The position numbers were made by a program, and so were the translations under genes. From Caldalkalibacillus uzonensis (GTDB lineage Bacteria; Bacillota; Bacilli; Caldalkalibacillales; Caldalkalibacillaceae), in contig NZ_JAUSUQ010000002.1 of assembly GCF_030814135.1 (NCBI RefSeq), forward strand, positions 1-64,000: DNA of 64,000 nucleotides. The letters are read 5' to 3'. Of the stretch, positions 8,957 through 19,457 are shown piece after piece. Position 1 is the first letter of the stretch, and every line of letters starts with the position of its first letter. The notes below the pieces were generated by a model. The model was not told the origin of the DNA. It searched no databases and worked only from the letters and a program-made list of their open reading frames with translations.

Positions 8957-9706
8957 GTGATGATGAGGTTTGATGTGACCGTATTAAACTTTGATGGTAC
9001 GTATCACGATCAACCTCATCTTCTACAAAACAAGCATCGTTGGATTGACTTAAGTGACCTTACACAAACCAACATGTATTGTCCACAAGAAACATTAGCA
9101 GAGATCGCTAAACGTATGGACCTAGAAAATCAGTCCTGTCTGACATTTATCGGTAGCGGCAATTATCATTATGTCACATACCTTTTCCTGCAAAACATGA
9201 AAGAGCCCTGTGACCTTGTTTTGTTTGACCATCACCCGGATACTGGCCGCCCCTACCCTCTCCTATCTTGTGGCTCATGGGTAAGCAAAGCACTGTCTCA
9301 ACTTCCGCTATTGCAACGAGTAGTCATTATCGGCCTACATCCTAAGTACAGCACCTTTATCCCACCTCAATATTTTAACCGAGTGCGTGTCGTGTCTACC
9401 GCTAACCTCTTTAAGAGTTCTGAAGCCAAAATACTACAGTGGATTAAAACAGATAAAGTTTATATCAGCATTGACAAAGATGTTTTGGATCCGGCTTTTG
9501 CTGCAACCAATTGGGACCAGGGGAATATGAGCTTATCTTCCTTGCTCGAGATGCTGGAAACGATCAGTCGTTACAAACAGATCTTGGGTATCGATGTTTG
9601 CGGCGAACTGCCCTATAACCCACTGGGTGATATGGCCTATACACAGGCGGTACGCAAAAATGAACGAGCCAATCAAGCCATCATGGACATCGCCTCCAGC
9701 TTCTAA
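8957..9706 (+). CDS. Arginase/agmatinase family (ureohydrolase) protein
   Basis: This protein of about 249 residues has the binuclear metal motifs of the ureohydrolase family: FIGSGNYHYVT in place of the usual GGDHS loop, LFDHHPDTG (DxHxD), SIDKDVLDP (DxD) and GIDVCGELP. Members hydrolyse guanidino compounds such as arginine, agmatine or guanidinobutyrate, or formiminoglutamate. It is shorter than arginase (about 300). The SD AAAGGGA is at 8944-8950. GTG 8957, ATG 8960 and ATG 8963 are all possible starts. It is divergent from the C45 operon and shares its control region, so a linked role in guanidino or amine breakdown is plausible. The substrate is not determined. Confidence 0.75.
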   Translation: MMMRFDVTVLNFDGTYHDQPHLLQNKHRWIDLSDLTQTNMYCPQETLAEIAKRMDLENQSCLTFIGSGNYHYVTYLFLQNMKEPCDLVLFDHHPDTGRPYPLLSCGSWVSKALSQLPLLQRVVIIGLHPKYSTFIPPQYFNRVRVVSTANLFKSSEAKILQWIKTDKVYISIDKDVLDPAFAATNWDQGNMSLSSLLEMLETISRYKQILGIDVCGELPYNPLGDMAYTQAVRKNERANQAIMDIASSF

Positions 9707-9789
9707 GCAATCTATTTTTTAAATTGACCAGCGCACTCTGGAGATGAAAAATAGAGTTGGTTGAGTTCAAAAAAGAACTGAACCGATTA

Positions 9790-9830
9790 AAAGACAAATA
9801 GCGCAACCCGATGATCATTCAGGTTGCGCT
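9790..9830 (-). terminator. Terminator of the infC-rpmI-rplT operon
   Basis: Arms AGCGCAACC (9800-9808) and GGTTGCGCT (9822-9830) form a 9-bp stem with a 13-base loop. On the minus strand the stem is followed by ATTTGTCTTTT. Confidence 0.8.
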
Positions 9831-9861
9831 GTTAACACCTCTAAAGGGATTATGGTTGTTT

Positions 9862-10212
9862 TTACTCTCCTTTGGCCTTGCTGACCAGTTGGGCAAAGGC
9901 TTCCTTGTCGTTTACGGCAAGGTCAGCCAGCATTTTGCGGTTAATGTCAATGCCAGCCTGCTTCAGTCCATGCATAAAGCGGCTGTAAGACAAACCGTGT
10001 TGGCGAGCCGCCGCATTGATACGCGTAATCCACAATTTGCGGAAGTCACGCTTTCTTTGGCGACGGTCACGGTAAGCATACATTAAAGATTTCATCACTT
10101 GTTGGTTAGCTGTTCTAAATAAACGGTGTTTGGAACCGAAGTAACCTTTGGCTAATTTTAAGATCTTTTTACGACGACGACGGGTAGTATATCCACCTTT
10201 TACTCTTGGCAT
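9862..10212 (-). CDS. rplT: 50S ribosomal protein L20
   Basis: This 116-residue, highly basic protein starts [20 protein letters not shown] and contains [20 protein letters not shown], typical of L20. It binds 23S rRNA early in 50S assembly. In Bacillus it also represses its own operon by binding the infC leader RNA. It is the last gene of infC-rpmI-rplT, followed by a strong terminator. Confidence 0.97.
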   Translation of the reverse strand: MPRVKGGYTTRRRRKKILKLAKGYFGSKHRLFRTANQQVMKSLMYAYRDRRQRKRDFRKLWITRINAAARQHGLSYSRFMHGLKQAGIDINRKMLADLAVNDKEAFAQLVSKAKGE

Positions 10213-10322
10213 CGTCCATTCCCTCCTTAATTACACTCAAGTCTTATATACGAATCACGGGTTCTGACGTATATGCTTTGTGACTTATATTAAAGTGAAT
10301 AAGATTGATCAACGCCGCTCTC

Positions 10323-10520
10323 CTACAGGTTGTAAAGCACATCTTTCAACCGTTTGTAGTCACCTTTGCTAACCAGGGCAGGTTTGCGCAGCTGGCGCTT
10401 GCGCTTCTGTGTTTTACTGGCAAAAAGGTGGCTGGTATAAGCGTGGGAACGCTTCAGTTTACCCGTTCCGGTTCTTTTAAAACGCTTGGCAGCGGCACGT
10501 TTGGTTTTCATTTTTGGCAT
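10323..10520 (-). CDS. rpmI: 50S ribosomal protein L35
   Basis: This 65-residue basic protein starts [20 protein letters not shown] and contains [16 protein letters not shown], diagnostic for L35. It sits between infC (16 bases upstream) and rplT, in the order usual for Firmicutes. Confidence 0.97.
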   Translation of the reverse strand: MPKMKTKRAAAKRFKRTGTGKLKRSHAYTSHLFASKTQKRKRQLRKPALVSKGDYKRLKDVLYNL

Positions 10521-10536
10521 GATAAAATCCTCCTTC

Positions 10537-11052
10537 TTATTTCTCAGTCTTGGGGGCCAAGAACATAATCATGTTGCGGCCATCCATGGAAGGCTTTTTC
10601 TCAACAACCCCCACATCGGCAATATCTTCAGCCAGGCGCTCCAACAGCTCGCGTCCCAGTTCCGCATGGGTAATTTGACGTCCGCGAAAGCGGATCGTAC
10701 ACTTCACTTTATCCCCTTTACTCAAGAACTTTTGTACATTGCGCATTTTGGTGTTGTAATCGTGTTCTTCAATATTGGGGCTAAAGCGTACCTCTTTAAC
10801 ATTGATCACCTTTTGTTTTTTACGCGCTTCCCGCTCCCGTTTTTGTTGTTCAAATTTATATTTGCCGTAATCCATAATCCGGCAGACAGGGGGCTTGGCC
10901 TGAGGCGCGACATTTACCAGATCAAGGTTGGCGTCCTGAGCCATTTGCAGTGCTTTTTTAATTGGTACAATCCCCACTTGATTCCCATCCACGTCAATGA
11001 GACGCACTTCACGCGCGCGAATGTTCTCATTCACTAAATGTTCCTTGCTAAT
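10537..11052 (-). CDS. infC: Translation initiation factor IF-3, ATT start
   Basis: IF-3 keeps 30S subunits free and proofreads the start codon. The 171-residue protein begins (M)[17 protein letters not shown] and has the usual N-domain, basic linker ([15 protein letters not shown]) and C-domain. The start is ATT at 11052-11050, nine bases after the SD GGAGGT. Non-standard starts are a known feature of infC and let IF-3 limit its own synthesis. The longer frame from ATG 11166 is rejected because it runs through the leader terminator and adds 38 residues unlike IF-3. Confidence 0.95.
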   Translation of the reverse strand: MSKEHLVNENIRAREVRLIDVDGNQVGIVPIKKALQMAQDANLDLVNVAPQAKPPVCRIMDYGKYKFEQQKREREARKKQKVINVKEVRFSPNIEEHDYNTKMRNVQKFLSKGDKVKCTIRFRGRQITHAELGRELLERLAEDIADVGVVEKKPSMDGRNMIMFLAPKTEK

Positions 11053-11250
11053 AACCCTCACACCTCCATCAAGATTCAAGGACCAAACAGCTTGCTCCAT
11101 GCCCATTAAAAAATGCGGGTACAAGTCACCCGCATTTAATCTTCTCAACGCTAATCGGTCGTTCATGAACCTGCCAACATTTCCAGTCGATCAGGTGAGA
11201 AGCGGGTCGCTTCTGCTTGTTGTGTCCATATATCGTTACAAATGAGATAT
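11053..11250 (-). promoter_or_regulatory. infC leader (L20-type autoregulatory leader)
   Basis: The roughly 200-base untranslated stretch before infC contains an intrinsic terminator (11105-11137) ahead of the SD. Bacilli regulate infC-rpmI-rplT by L20 binding to such a leader and causing early termination. Position and terminator support this. I did not fold the L20-binding junction. Confidence 0.6.
11105..11137 (-). terminator. Attenuator in the infC leader
   Basis: Arms AAATGCGGGT (11111-11120) and ACCCGCATTT (11128-11137) form a 10-bp stem with a 7-base loop, followed on the minus strand by a run of U residues. It lies upstream of the infC SD, so it acts inside the leader. Confidence 0.8.
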
Positions 11251-11290
11251 TACCATGTTTGCCTGGCACCTGTCAAGGTTTTTGGCTGGT

Positions 11291-13228
11291 CTATCTTTTG
11301 TTCTTAATCTCGTCCGCCAGCATGTCAATCACTTCTTCAACAGGGCGGGCACCAATGTCCCCTTCGGCACGCTTGCGAACAGCCAACGTTTTGTTTTCAA
11401 TTTCCCTGTCACCGATCACAAACATGTAGGGAATCTTTTGCAGCTGGGCTTCCCTGATTTTATAGCCGATCTTTTCGTCCCGGGCGTCCACTTCAGTGCG
11501 GATGCCTGCTTCCCTTAATTGCTCTGCCACTTTTTCAGCATAGTCCACGTGGAAAGAAGCAATAGGTAACAGTTTAGCCTGTACGGGAGCCAGCCACAAG
11601 GGGAAGGCCCCTTTATAATACTCCAGCAGAAAGGCCACAAAACGCTCCATTGTACCGACCACCCCACGGTGAATCACCACAGGGCGATGAGGCTGGCCAT
11701 CCTCACCGATATACTCCAGTTCAAACCGGTTGGGGAGATGGAAGTCAAGCTGAATGGTGGATAATGTTTCATCTTTTCCTAAAGCTGTGCGTACCTGAAC
11801 ATCTAATTTGGGGCCGTAAAACGCAGCTTCCCCTTCAGCCTCCACATACTCATAACCCAGCTCGTCCATTGCTTCTTTCAGCATTTTTTGTGCCTTTTCC
11901 CACATTTCATCATTCTGAACATATTTTTCTTTGTTTTCCGGATCACGGTAGGAAAGGCGGAAATAATAGTCCTTTATGCCAAAGTCAGCATAAACCTGGT
12001 TCATGAGCTGAACGACCCGGGTAAACTCAGATTTGATCTGGTCGGGACGGCAGAAAATGTGGGCATCGTTCAGAGTCATGGAGCGAACCCGCTGCAAGCC
12101 CGTCAAAGCTCCTGACATTTCGTAGCGGTGCATGGTTCCCAGTTCGGCAATGCGCAACGGCAATTGACGATAACTGCGTAACTCCTCTTTGTACACCATC
12201 ATGTGATGAGGACAGTTCATTGGTCTTAACACCAATTCCTCATGGTCCATCTGCATCGGCGGATACATATCTTCTTGATAGTGATCCCAATGGCCTGAAA
12301 TCTTGTACAACTCCACATTGGCCAGGTGGGGAGTGTAGACATGCTTGTAACCCCATTTTTCTTCCAAGTCCACAATATAACGTTCAATAATGCGCCGAAC
12401 CGTGGCACCATTAGGCAGCCATAAGGGCAACCCTTGTCCTACTTCCTGGGACATGGTAAAAATCTTCAACTGTTTACCTAATTTACGGTGATCCCGTTCT
12501 TTAGCCTCTTCAAGTTGTTTAAGGTACTCTTCCAATTGTGTTTGTTTAGGCCAGGCCGTGCCATAAACCCGCTGCAGCATGGGATTATCGGCATCTCCAC
12601 GCCAGTAAGCGCCCGAAACACTTAACAGCTTAAAAACCTTCAACTTGCCGGTAGAAGGCACGTGCGGTCCCCGGCACAGGTCAAAAAATTCCCCTTGCTC
12701 GTAAATAGTGATTTCCTCATCCTCGGGAAGATCCCGGATCAGCTCCAGCTTATACTGATCGCCAATCTGTTCATACAAACGCAAAGCTTCTTCCCGGGAC
12801 ACGACGCGCCGCTTGACAGGGAGGTCTTCCTGTACAATTTTCTTCATTTCGGCTTCAATTTTGGCAAAATCATCCTGTGAGAGAGATTCTGGGAGATCCA
12901 TATCATAGTAAAAACCGTTGTCAATCACAGGACCGACACCCAGTTTAACCCTGTCGGATCCGTAGAGGCGCTTCACTGCTTGAGCCATCAGGTGAGCCGT
13001 GCTGTGCCGCAAGACTTCCAATCCCTCTTCAGAGTCAACGGTAACAACTTCAACTTGATCCCCCTCTTGAACTGGGGTGTACAGATCAACCAGCTTGCCG
13101 TTCACTTTGCCGGCAATGGCCTTCTTTTTTAAACCAGGGCTGATCGCAGCAGCCACATCTTCAATGGTGCTGCCCTGTTCCACTTCCTTTTGTGCACCAT
13201 CTGGCAAAACGACAGATACTGCAGACAC
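11291..13228 (-). CDS. thrS: Threonyl-tRNA synthetase
   Basis: This class II aminoacyl-tRNA synthetase charges tRNA-Thr. The 645 residues cover an N-terminal TGS domain (about 1-63), the editing domain with [16 protein letters not shown] (the HxxxH motif), the catalytic core with motif 2 around [19 protein letters not shown], and a C-terminal anticodon-binding domain. The length is normal for Bacillus ThrS. Expression is under a T-box leader with its own sigma-A promoter directly upstream. Confidence 0.97.
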   Translation of the reverse strand: MSAVSVVLPDGAQKEVEQGSTIEDVAAAISPGLKKKAIAGKVNGKLVDLYTPVQEGDQVEVVTVDSEEGLEVLRHSTAHLMAQAVKRLYGSDRVKLGVGPVIDNGFYYDMDLPESLSQDDFAKIEAEMKKIVQEDLPVKRRVVSREEALRLYEQIGDQYKLELIRDLPEDEEITIYEQGEFFDLCRGPHVPSTGKLKVFKLLSVSGAYWRGDADNPMLQRVYGTAWPKQTQLEEYLKQLEEAKERDHRKLGKQLKIFTMSQEVGQGLPLWLPNGATVRRIIERYIVDLEEKWGYKHVYTPHLANVELYKISGHWDHYQEDMYPPMQMDHEELVLRPMNCPHHMMVYKEELRSYRQLPLRIAELGTMHRYEMSGALTGLQRVRSMTLNDAHIFCRPDQIKSEFTRVVQLMNQVYADFGIKDYYFRLSYRDPENKEKYVQNDEMWEKAQKMLKEAMDELGYEYVEAEGEAAFYGPKLDVQVRTALGKDETLSTIQLDFHLPNRFELEYIGEDGQPHRPVVIHRGVVGTMERFVAFLLEYYKGAFPLWLAPVQAKLLPIASFHVDYAEKVAEQLREAGIRTEVDARDEKIGYKIREAQLQKIPYMFVIGDREIENKTLAVRKRAEGDIGARPVEEVIDMLADEIKNKR

Positions 13229-13287
13229 TACCCTTCACTCCTCACTTTAATTTGTTAGACTTGATCCGCTATGACCACAAATCCGGG

Positions 13288-13324
13288 TGCAAACAAAAAA
13301 CTCGCCCCCTCTCAAAGGGACGAG
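13288..13324 (-). terminator. T-box terminator before thrS
   Basis: On the minus strand CTCGTCCCTTT pairs with the downstream AGAGGGGGCGAG, and the stem is followed by TTTTTTG. It is the alternative to the T-box antiterminator. Confidence 0.85.
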
Positions 13325-13630
13325 TGCTGGTCGTGGTTCCACCCTAATTCCATGAAACAAGCCCAGCTTATGTACGACTGACCGCTGATCTGCCAAATCT
13401 TTACTAAGGCTGTGTTTCATGCTCTTCATCATAACGGGATGGCCCGGCTGCAGTTACTCTGACCCACTTAGGTCATTTCTCCACAGCAGCTCCGGAGGGG
13501 GTAAACCATTCTGTTCTCTTAGGAGCTTCCAGCCGTGGCTCCATTCTCTGGCAAGAGAGGGGAGAATGATTCATGTCCTCCTCATCGCTGTTCAGTTGAT
13601 CAAACGCTGAGGCATAACGTTCAATTTAAT
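13290..13630 (-). promoter_or_regulatory. T-box leader of thrS
   Basis: The minus strand carries the T-box core AGGGTGGAACCACG at 13332-13345, which pairs with the acceptor end of uncharged tRNA. It is followed by the terminator at 13296-13324. About 250 bases of Stem I sequence lie upstream. A possible Thr specifier ACC lies at 13500-13502, but I could not place it firmly in a specifier loop. Uncharged tRNA-Thr would favour read-through into thrS. Confidence 0.93.
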
Positions 13631-13635
13631 TCAAT

Positions 13636-13664
13636 ATTATAAAGGTCCCTCAGGAGAACGTCAA
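13636..13664 (-). promoter_or_regulatory. Sigma-A promoter of thrS
   Basis: The minus strand has TTGACG (13664-13659), a 17-base spacer and a perfect TATAAT (13641-13636). It lies just upstream of the T-box leader. Confidence 0.85.
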
Positions 13665-13698
13665 GCTTTGGGCCTTGAATCATATTATAGGTCGTCAA

Positions 13699-14628
13699 TT
13701 AACCCTGGGTGTAGCGTTGCGTCTCCCTTTTCCACCGTTCACACTGTTCACAACCTGTGCAGACCCTTATCCGCTCACCAAAAATGTGCTGTAAGGTGCG
13801 GATCACCGCTTGGTCAGGATGCAGGGTGTGCAAAACGATGCGACGGGGCAGATAACTCATAAGAGCACTGATAATTAATTCATCCTGGTTGGTAAAAGAG
13901 CCCGTCCATTCCGCCAGGCGCTCCATCAGCTCCTCCTGGGTTACGAGCTTCCCTTCGTCATCAAATACATGAAAGTGACGCTGGCCGGTATGCACCACAT
14001 GTAACAGGGCACATTTGGGCATTTGGGAAGTCACAAACAAGCGCAACAATTGGATAAAGCGCTCATACTCCTGGTCAAGCACATATTCATCAATGGCGTA
14101 TTCAACAGCTTCCTGCAATTGCTGGTGGTAGGCCTTCAATCTAAACTGGAAAAAGCCTTGCAGATGAAGTGTATCCGCCTCGCTCAGATAGATATAGACC
14201 TGCTGGTAAATCAGTTGTTTGCGTTCCTCAACTTTGACTTCATGAGGCCATTCTAACTGTTCCTCTTCCTCAGCTGTATTTAACACTTGATCACAGTAGA
14301 GATAAAGACGGCTGAGCTCTTCCAACTGCCGATATCCGTATGTATGCTGAATAAGGTCTACAAGTAAGTAATCCTCCATTTTATCAACTAAAAAATCGGA
14401 CACAAGAGAACTAAACACGTGCTGCCACACCCGGCGGGCTTCCTCAGCAGACAATGTCTCCGGCAACTTACAGCAATGTATGGTCAGATCTTGTTGCGTA
14501 TAGTCAAACTGCACGTCAAACTCCAGCTGCTCCAACCACCTGACCGACTGGTACATATCCTCCACAAACAACATCCATTCCTTTTTCCAAAGGGATTGAT
14601 GTCCGGATTCAAATCGGATTGAAAACAC
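13699..14628 (-). CDS. ytxC: YtxC-like protein (putative sporulation protein)
   Basis: This 309-residue soluble protein has no signal peptide. It resembles the YtxC family, which in Bacillus lies between dnaI and thrS. The C-terminal region has HVVHTGQRHFHVFDDEGKLVT and ends with a Cys pair (CTGCEQCERW). The molecular function is unknown. The start is GTG 14628 after GAGGGGGTG. That SD is the 3' arm of a long hairpin (14630-14689), so translation may be held down. Its stop is just ahead of the thrS promoter. Confidence 0.7.
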   Translation of the reverse strand: MFSIRFESGHQSLWKKEWMLFVEDMYQSVRWLEQLEFDVQFDYTQQDLTIHCCKLPETLSAEEARRVWQHVFSSLVSDFLVDKMEDYLLVDLIQHTYGYRQLEELSRLYLYCDQVLNTAEEEEQLEWPHEVKVEERKQLIYQQVYIYLSEADTLHLQGFFQFRLKAYHQQLQEAVEYAIDEYVLDQEYERFIQLLRLFVTSQMPKCALLHVVHTGQRHFHVFDDEGKLVTQEELMERLAEWTGSFTNQDELIISALMSYLPRRIVLHTLHPDQAVIRTLQHIFGERIRVCTGCEQCERWKRETQRYTQG

Positions 14629-14629
14629 C

Positions 14630-14689
14630 AGTTCACCCCCTCACCAATACACTTGTTTCTACCTAGTGTATGGTTAGAGGGGGTGAACT
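14630..14689 (-). promoter_or_regulatory. Long hairpin covering the ytxC ribosome-binding site
   Basis: Perfect 13-base arms AGTTCACCCCCTC (14630-14642 on the plus strand) and GAGGGGGTGAACT (14677-14689) enclose a second stem, CCAATACACT with AGTGTATGG. On the minus strand the 3' arm contains the SD of ytxC. The hairpin starts a few bases after the leuD stop. No U-tract follows, so sequestration of the SD in read-through RNA is more likely than simple termination. Confidence 0.65.
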
Positions 14690-14695
14690 ATACAT

Positions 14696-15310
14696 CTAAA
14701 GTCCGTGGATCAATTGGTAAGGTTTACGTTTGGTTTGTTCATAGTGTGCAATCTGTTCGGCATATAACTCCGTTACACCTATGTCATCCAATCCTTTTAG
14801 CAACATCTCGCGGCGGTAGGGATCTGTGGTGAACGAAGTTTTCCATCCCGCTTCATCGCTGATCTCCTGCTTCTCCAAGTCGACGGTCAAGGTGTAGCCT
14901 TCTGTGTCCAGTGCCCGCTTAAACAAAAGATCAACTTCCTGTTCATCCAAAGCAATAGGCAAAATCCCGTTTTTAAAGCAGTTGTTGTAGAAGATATCCG
15001 CAAAGGACGGTGCAATAATCACCTTAAACCCGTAGTCAAGGAGAGCCCAGGGAGCATGCTCCCGGGACGATCCGCAACCAAAATTGTGACGGGTCAGCAA
15101 AATGCTGGCCCCCTCATATCTCGGTTCATTCAAGGTGAAGTTGGGATTGGGCGATCCGTCATCCAAGTAGCGCCAATCATAGAACAGGAACTGGCCAAAT
15201 CCGGTGCGTTCGATCCGTTTTAAAAATTGTTTCGGAATGATCTGGTCCGTATCCACATTCACTTTATCCAATGGTGCCACTAAACCCTTATGCCGAATGA
15301 GGGGCTCCAT
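14696..15310 (-). CDS. leuD: 3-isopropylmalate dehydratase, small subunit
   Basis: This is the swivel domain partner of LeuC in leucine synthesis, isomerising 2- to 3-isopropylmalate. The 204 residues begin [20 protein letters not shown] and contain [12 protein letters not shown] and [15 protein letters not shown], the hallmark loop. An SD AAGGAGG precedes ATG 15310. The gene overlaps the leuC end by 23 bases. It is the last gene of the ilv-leu operon. Confidence 0.96.
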   Translation of the reverse strand: MEPLIRHKGLVAPLDKVNVDTDQIIPKQFLKRIERTGFGQFLFYDWRYLDDGSPNPNFTLNEPRYEGASILLTRHNFGCGSSREHAPWALLDYGFKVIIAPSFADIFYNNCFKNGILPIALDEQEVDLLFKRALDTEGYTLTVDLEKQEISDEAGWKTSFTTDPYRREMLLKGLDDIGVTELYAEQIAHYEQTKRKPYQLIHGL

Positions 15311-16727
15311 GGCGATCCCTCCTTCTTAAATCTAGTTCACGCACATCCACAAAATGGCCGAAAACAGCCGCTGCTGCCGCCATGGCCGGGCTGACCAAAT
15401 GAGTTCGTGCCCCTCTTCCCTGGCGGCCCTCGAAATTACGGTTAGAGGTGGAGGCACACCGTTTGCCAGGTGGTACCACATCGGGGTTCATACTTAAGCA
15501 CATGCTGCAGCCCGCTTCTCTCCACTCAAAACCGGCCTCGATAAAAATATGGTGCAATCCTTCTTCCTCTGCTTGCCGCTTCACTTTTTTGGAACCCGGG
15601 ACGACCAGCGCCGTCACACCTGGTGCCACCTTGCGTCCTTTGACAATGTGGGCCGCTTCTCTTAAATCCTCAATACGGGAGTTGGTACACGAACCGATAA
15701 ACACATAATCAATGGGGATCTCGGTGATTTTTGTTCCCGGCTGAAGCCCCATGTATTCTAAAGCCTGAGCGGCGGCCCGCTGCTGAACTTCACTCTCAAA
15801 ATCGCTGGGATCAGGAACAACACCGCTGATCCCTGTGCCCATACCCGGGTTAGTGCCCCAGGTGACTTGCGGCTCAAGGTTACTCACATCAAAGGTCACT
15901 TCTTTGTCAAACACGGCTCCGTCGTCGGTGGCTAATGCTTTCCATTCCTCCACGGCTTGTTCAAAAGCCTCTCCTTTTGGTGCATACAAGCGTCCATGAA
16001 GATATTCAAAAGTGGTTTGATCAGGAGCGATCAAGCCGGCTCTGGCGCCAAATTCAATGGACATGTTACAGATGGTCATGCGCTCTTCCATGGTCATGTT
16101 TTCAATCACAGGCCCCGCGTATTCCACTACATAACCGGTGCCAAAGTCAACCCCATACCTGGCAATCAGTCCTAAAATGACATCCTTGGCCATCACACCC
16201 AGTCCCCGTTCGCCTGTAAAATTGATTCTCATCGTCTTGGGGCGCTTTTGCCACAAACATTGAGTGGCCAATACATGCTCCACTTCACTGGTACCAATGC
16301 CGAAAGCCAAGGCACCAAAAGCACCGTGGGTGGAGGTGTGGCTGTCCCCGCAGACAATGGTTTTACCCGGCAAGGTGAGGCCCAGCTCAGGTCCGATCAC
16401 ATGCACTATGCCTTGCTCTTCACTGTGCAAATCGGCCAAAGGAATGCCAAACTCCTTACAGTTCTCTGTTAATGTTTTCATTTGTTTAACAGCAATTTCA
16501 TCCCTGGTGGAAAAGGGATCATCGGTCGGCACATTGTGGTCCATGGTGGCAAAAGTCTGCTCAGGCCGGCGTACGCGTCGCCCGGCCAGACGCAATCCTT
16601 CAAAGGCCTGGGGTGATGTCACTTCATGGATCAAATGCAAATCTATATAGATCAAACTGGGTTTATTCTCTTCTTCCACAACCACATGCTGTTCCCAAAT
16701 TTTATCGATCATTGTTTTGGGACTCAA
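15288..16727 (-). CDS. leuC: 3-isopropylmalate dehydratase, large subunit
   Basis: This aconitase-family enzyme (479 residues) carries the [4Fe-4S] cluster. Cluster cysteines are visible in FIGSCTNSR and in [10 protein letters not shown]. The start is TTG 16727, with GAGGTG seven bases before it. ATG 16712 (residue 6) is the alternative. The C-terminal tail after GHFVDVREL (about 14 residues) is extra, because the frame reads on into the overlapping leuD start. Confidence 0.96.
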   Translation of the reverse strand: MSPKTMIDKIWEQHVVVEEENKPSLIYIDLHLIHEVTSPQAFEGLRLAGRRVRRPEQTFATMDHNVPTDDPFSTRDEIAVKQMKTLTENCKEFGIPLADLHSEEQGIVHVIGPELGLTLPGKTIVCGDSHTSTHGAFGALAFGIGTSEVEHVLATQCLWQKRPKTMRINFTGERGLGVMAKDVILGLIARYGVDFGTGYVVEYAGPVIENMTMEERMTICNMSIEFGARAGLIAPDQTTFEYLHGRLYAPKGEAFEQAVEEWKALATDDGAVFDKEVTFDVSNLEPQVTWGTNPGMGTGISGVVPDPSDFESEVQQRAAAQALEYMGLQPGTKITEIPIDYVFIGSCTNSRIEDLREAAHIVKGRKVAPGVTALVVPGSKKVKRQAEEEGLHHIFIEAGFEWREAGCSMCLSMNPDVVPPGKRCASTSNRNFEGRQGRGARTHLVSPAMAAAAAVFGHFVDVRELDLRRRDRHGAPHSA

Positions 16728-16803
16728 CTCTGTTCACCTCTCTTGACAGTCATTTTCATCCGTTCCTTTTCGAACCGTTCCCTTCATCACGGATATATTT
16801 CTA

Positions 16804-17892
16804 TCAGACCGAAATTTCCTGTTTCAGATAGGCACGCACTTTTTCGCCCATTTCAGTTGTGCTCAAGGCAGGCTCTCCTTCTTGAGCCAAATCACGGGTG
16901 CGGTAACCATCATCCAATACCTTGCGGATGGCCTGTTCGACAGCCTGAGCTTCCTTCTCCAAATGAAAAGAGTATTTTAACATCATCGCGACTGATAAAA
17001 AAGTTGCCAGCGGATTGGCCAGATTTTGCCCGGCGATGTCCGGAGCCGAGCCGTGTACCGGTTCGTACAAGCCCGGTCCATCTTCACTCAGACTGGCTGA
17101 AGGGAGCATGCCCAATGACCCGCTTAACATAGCCGCTTCATCACTTAAAATGTCTCCGAACATATTCTCTGTGACCACGGTGTCAAACTGGCTCGGTTTT
17201 CTGACCAGCTGCATGGCCGCATTATCAACCAGCATATGCTCCAGTTTAACATCGGGATATTCCTTTCCGATCCGATCGGCGGTTTCTCTCCACAAGCGAC
17301 TGCTATCCAATACATTGGCTTTATCCACTGAGACCAAATGTTTCTTTCTGACACGGGCAATTTCAAATGCTTTTCTCAGCACACGTTCGATCTCAGCCTC
17401 GGTGTAATACAAGGTATCTACGACGGCCAGCCCCTGATCTGTTTGTTTGCGTCCTCTGGGCTGACCGAAATAGAGCCCTCCCGTTAATTCACGAATAATC
17501 ATCAGGTCGACGCCTTCCAGCACTTCCGCTTTCAGGGATGAGGCATTGGCCAGAGCCGGGAAAACAATCACGGGGCGCAGATTGGCATATAACTGCAGTT
17601 CTTTGCGCAAACCCAACAGACCGGCTTCAGGTCTTTTCTCACCGGGGCCATGGTCCCACTTGGGTCCACCCACAGCACCAAGCAAGATGGCGTCACTTTC
17701 CCGGCAAAGTTGGAGTGTTTCTTCAGGCAGGGGCGTGCCCGTTTTATCCAGGGCACACCCTCCAATATCGGCATACTGGAAATGGAAAGTATGGCCGAAC
17801 TGTATACCCACTTCTTCGAGAAGTTGAACAGCTTCCCCGGTCACTTCAGGTCCTATTCCGTCTCCTGGCAGAACGGCGATTTGCTTGATCAA
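16804..17892 (-). CDS. leuB: 3-isopropylmalate dehydrogenase
   Basis: This NAD-dependent oxidative decarboxylase makes 2-ketoisocaproate for leucine synthesis. The 362 residues start [17 protein letters not shown] and contain [14 protein letters not shown] and the metal-site stretch [14 protein letters not shown]. The leuA stop overlaps the start by 4 bases (ATGA type). Confidence 0.97.
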   Translation of the reverse strand: MIKQIAVLPGDGIGPEVTGEAVQLLEEVGIQFGHTFHFQYADIGGCALDKTGTPLPEETLQLCRESDAILLGAVGGPKWDHGPGEKRPEAGLLGLRKELQLYANLRPVIVFPALANASSLKAEVLEGVDLMIIRELTGGLYFGQPRGRKQTDQGLAVVDTLYYTEAEIERVLRKAFEIARVRKKHLVSVDKANVLDSSRLWRETADRIGKEYPDVKLEHMLVDNAAMQLVRKPSQFDTVVTENMFGDILSDEAAMLSGSLGMLPSASLSEDGPGLYEPVHGSAPDIAGQNLANPLATFLSVAMMLKYSFHLEKEAQAVEQAIRKVLDDGYRTRDLAQEGEPALSTTEMGEKVRAYLKQEISV

Positions 17893-19457
17893 AGGGCTTT
17901 CACTCCTTTTGTCTCTTCCCGTTGTTCAGTACGGTATTGCATATATTGTTCTTTGAACAGGATGCGGTTGACAGCATCCAGATAAGCTTTTGCTGAAGCT
18001 TCCAGCACATCGTGCGCAATACCCCGGCCGCTGGATGTTTGCCCATGATAATTCACTTTGACATATACTTCAGCCAGCGAATCGATGCCACTGGTCGTAG
18101 ACTGGATGCGGTAATCTAGCAGCTTAACTTCATTGTCCAACACCCGTTCAATGGCATTGTACAGGGATTCAACGCTGCCTTTGCCTGTAGCTGACTCCTG
18201 CACGACCTCACCACTGGGCAATTTGATGCCTACCGTGGTGGTGGGTACCACATGAGAACCATAGGCCACTTGTAAAAATTGCAGCTCATATCTTTCTTCT
18301 TTGCCCTGTACATTGGTATTCATCACCAGGGTGAGGATATCGTCCTCAGTCACTTCTTTCTTTTTGGCCGTCAAATCTTTGAAGGCTTTAAACAGCTTCT
18401 GGAACGCTTCCTCGGACAATTGAAGCCCCATTTCCTTACACTTCTCTTTAAAAGCGTGACGGCCGGAGTGTTTGCCCAGCACCATCCGGTTGGAGGATAA
18501 ACCGACCAATTCAGGTTCAATAATTTCATAGGTTAACTTATTCTTCAGCACACCATCCTGATGAATCCCCGACTCATGGGCAAAGGCATTGGCTCCAACC
18601 ACTGCCTTGTTGGGCGGGACAGGCATACCGGTCAGTTTGCTGACCAGCTGGCTGGTGCGGATTGTTTGAGCCAGATCTAAGCTGGTCTCGGCTTGATAAT
18701 GGTCTCGCCGGGTATACAAAGCAACGCCAATTTCTTCTAAAGAGGCATTACCAGCCCGTTCCCCAATGCCGTTGATCGTGCCTTCAATTTGCTGTACACC
18801 CTGTTCAATGGCGGCCAGCGAGTTGGCTACAGCCATACCAAGATCATCATGGCAGTGGGCAGACAACTTCACCCTGTCAATATTGGGTACATTGTCCCGA
18901 ATATACCGGAACATAGCTCCGTACTCCTGGGGGTGCATGTAACCCACTGTATCCGGCAGATTGATCACACAGGCTCCAGCATCAATCACCTTAGTAATAA
19001 TCTCAACCAAAAAGTCCCAATCACTGCGGGTGGCATCTTCGGCGGACCATTGCACTTTGGGGAAGAAGCGCTTGGCATACTTTACGGCCGAAACAGCTGT
19101 TTCGATCAATTCGTCCTCCGTCATGTTCAGTTTGTATTTCATATGGATGGGGGAAGTGGCAATAAAGACATGCAAGCGAGGATCCACACCATCCTTCAGC
19201 GCTTCCCAGGCAGCATCAATGTCACTTTGAACAGAGCGGGCCAACCCTGTCACGGAACAATTTTTGATTTCCCTGGCAATATGCTGTACTGCTCGAAAAT
19301 CTCCTTCGGAGGAGGCTGGATAACCAGCCTCCATAATATTGACACCATAACGTTCCAGCTGATAGGCAATCTCCAGTTTTTCATTAAAATGAAGATTGAC
19401 TCCGGCAGACTGTTCACCGTCTCTCAATGTGGTGTCAAAAATATCAATTTTTCGCAC
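17889..19457 (-). CDS. leuA: 2-isopropylmalate synthase
   Basis: This enzyme condenses acetyl-CoA with 2-ketoisovalerate, the first committed step to leucine. The 522 residues include [13 protein letters not shown], metal-binding [13 protein letters not shown], and a C-terminal regulatory LeuA dimer domain that binds leucine. It starts with GTG 19457 and overlaps the end of ilvC by 14 bases. Confidence 0.97.
   Translation of the reverse strand: MRKIDIFDTTLRDGEQSAGVNLHFNEKLEIAYQLERYGVNIMEAGYPASSEGDFRAVQHIAREIKNCSVTGLARSVQSDIDAAWEALKDGVDPRLHVFIATSPIHMKYKLNMTEDELIETAVSAVKYAKRFFPKVQWSAEDATRSDWDFLVEIITKVIDAGACVINLPDTVGYMHPQEYGAMFRYIRDNVPNIDRVKLSAHCHDDLGMAVANSLAAIEQGVQQIEGTINGIGERAGNASLEEIGVALYTRRDHYQAETSLDLAQTIRTSQLVSKLTGMPVPPNKAVVGANAFAHESGIHQDGVLKNKLTYEIIEPELVGLSSNRMVLGKHSGRHAFKEKCKEMGLQLSEEAFQKLFKAFKDLTAKKKEVTEDDILTLVMNTNVQGKEERYELQFLQVAYGSHVVPTTTVGIKLPSGEVVQESATGKGSVESLYNAIERVLDNEVKLLDYRIQSTTSGIDSLAEVYVKVNYHGQTSSGRGIAHDVLEASAKAYLDAVNRILFKEQYMQYRTEQREETKGVKAL

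Noticed and set aside
11053-11166. ATG 11166 as infC start
   Set aside because: The extra codons cross the leader attenuator and do not resemble IF-3. The SD fits ATT 11052.
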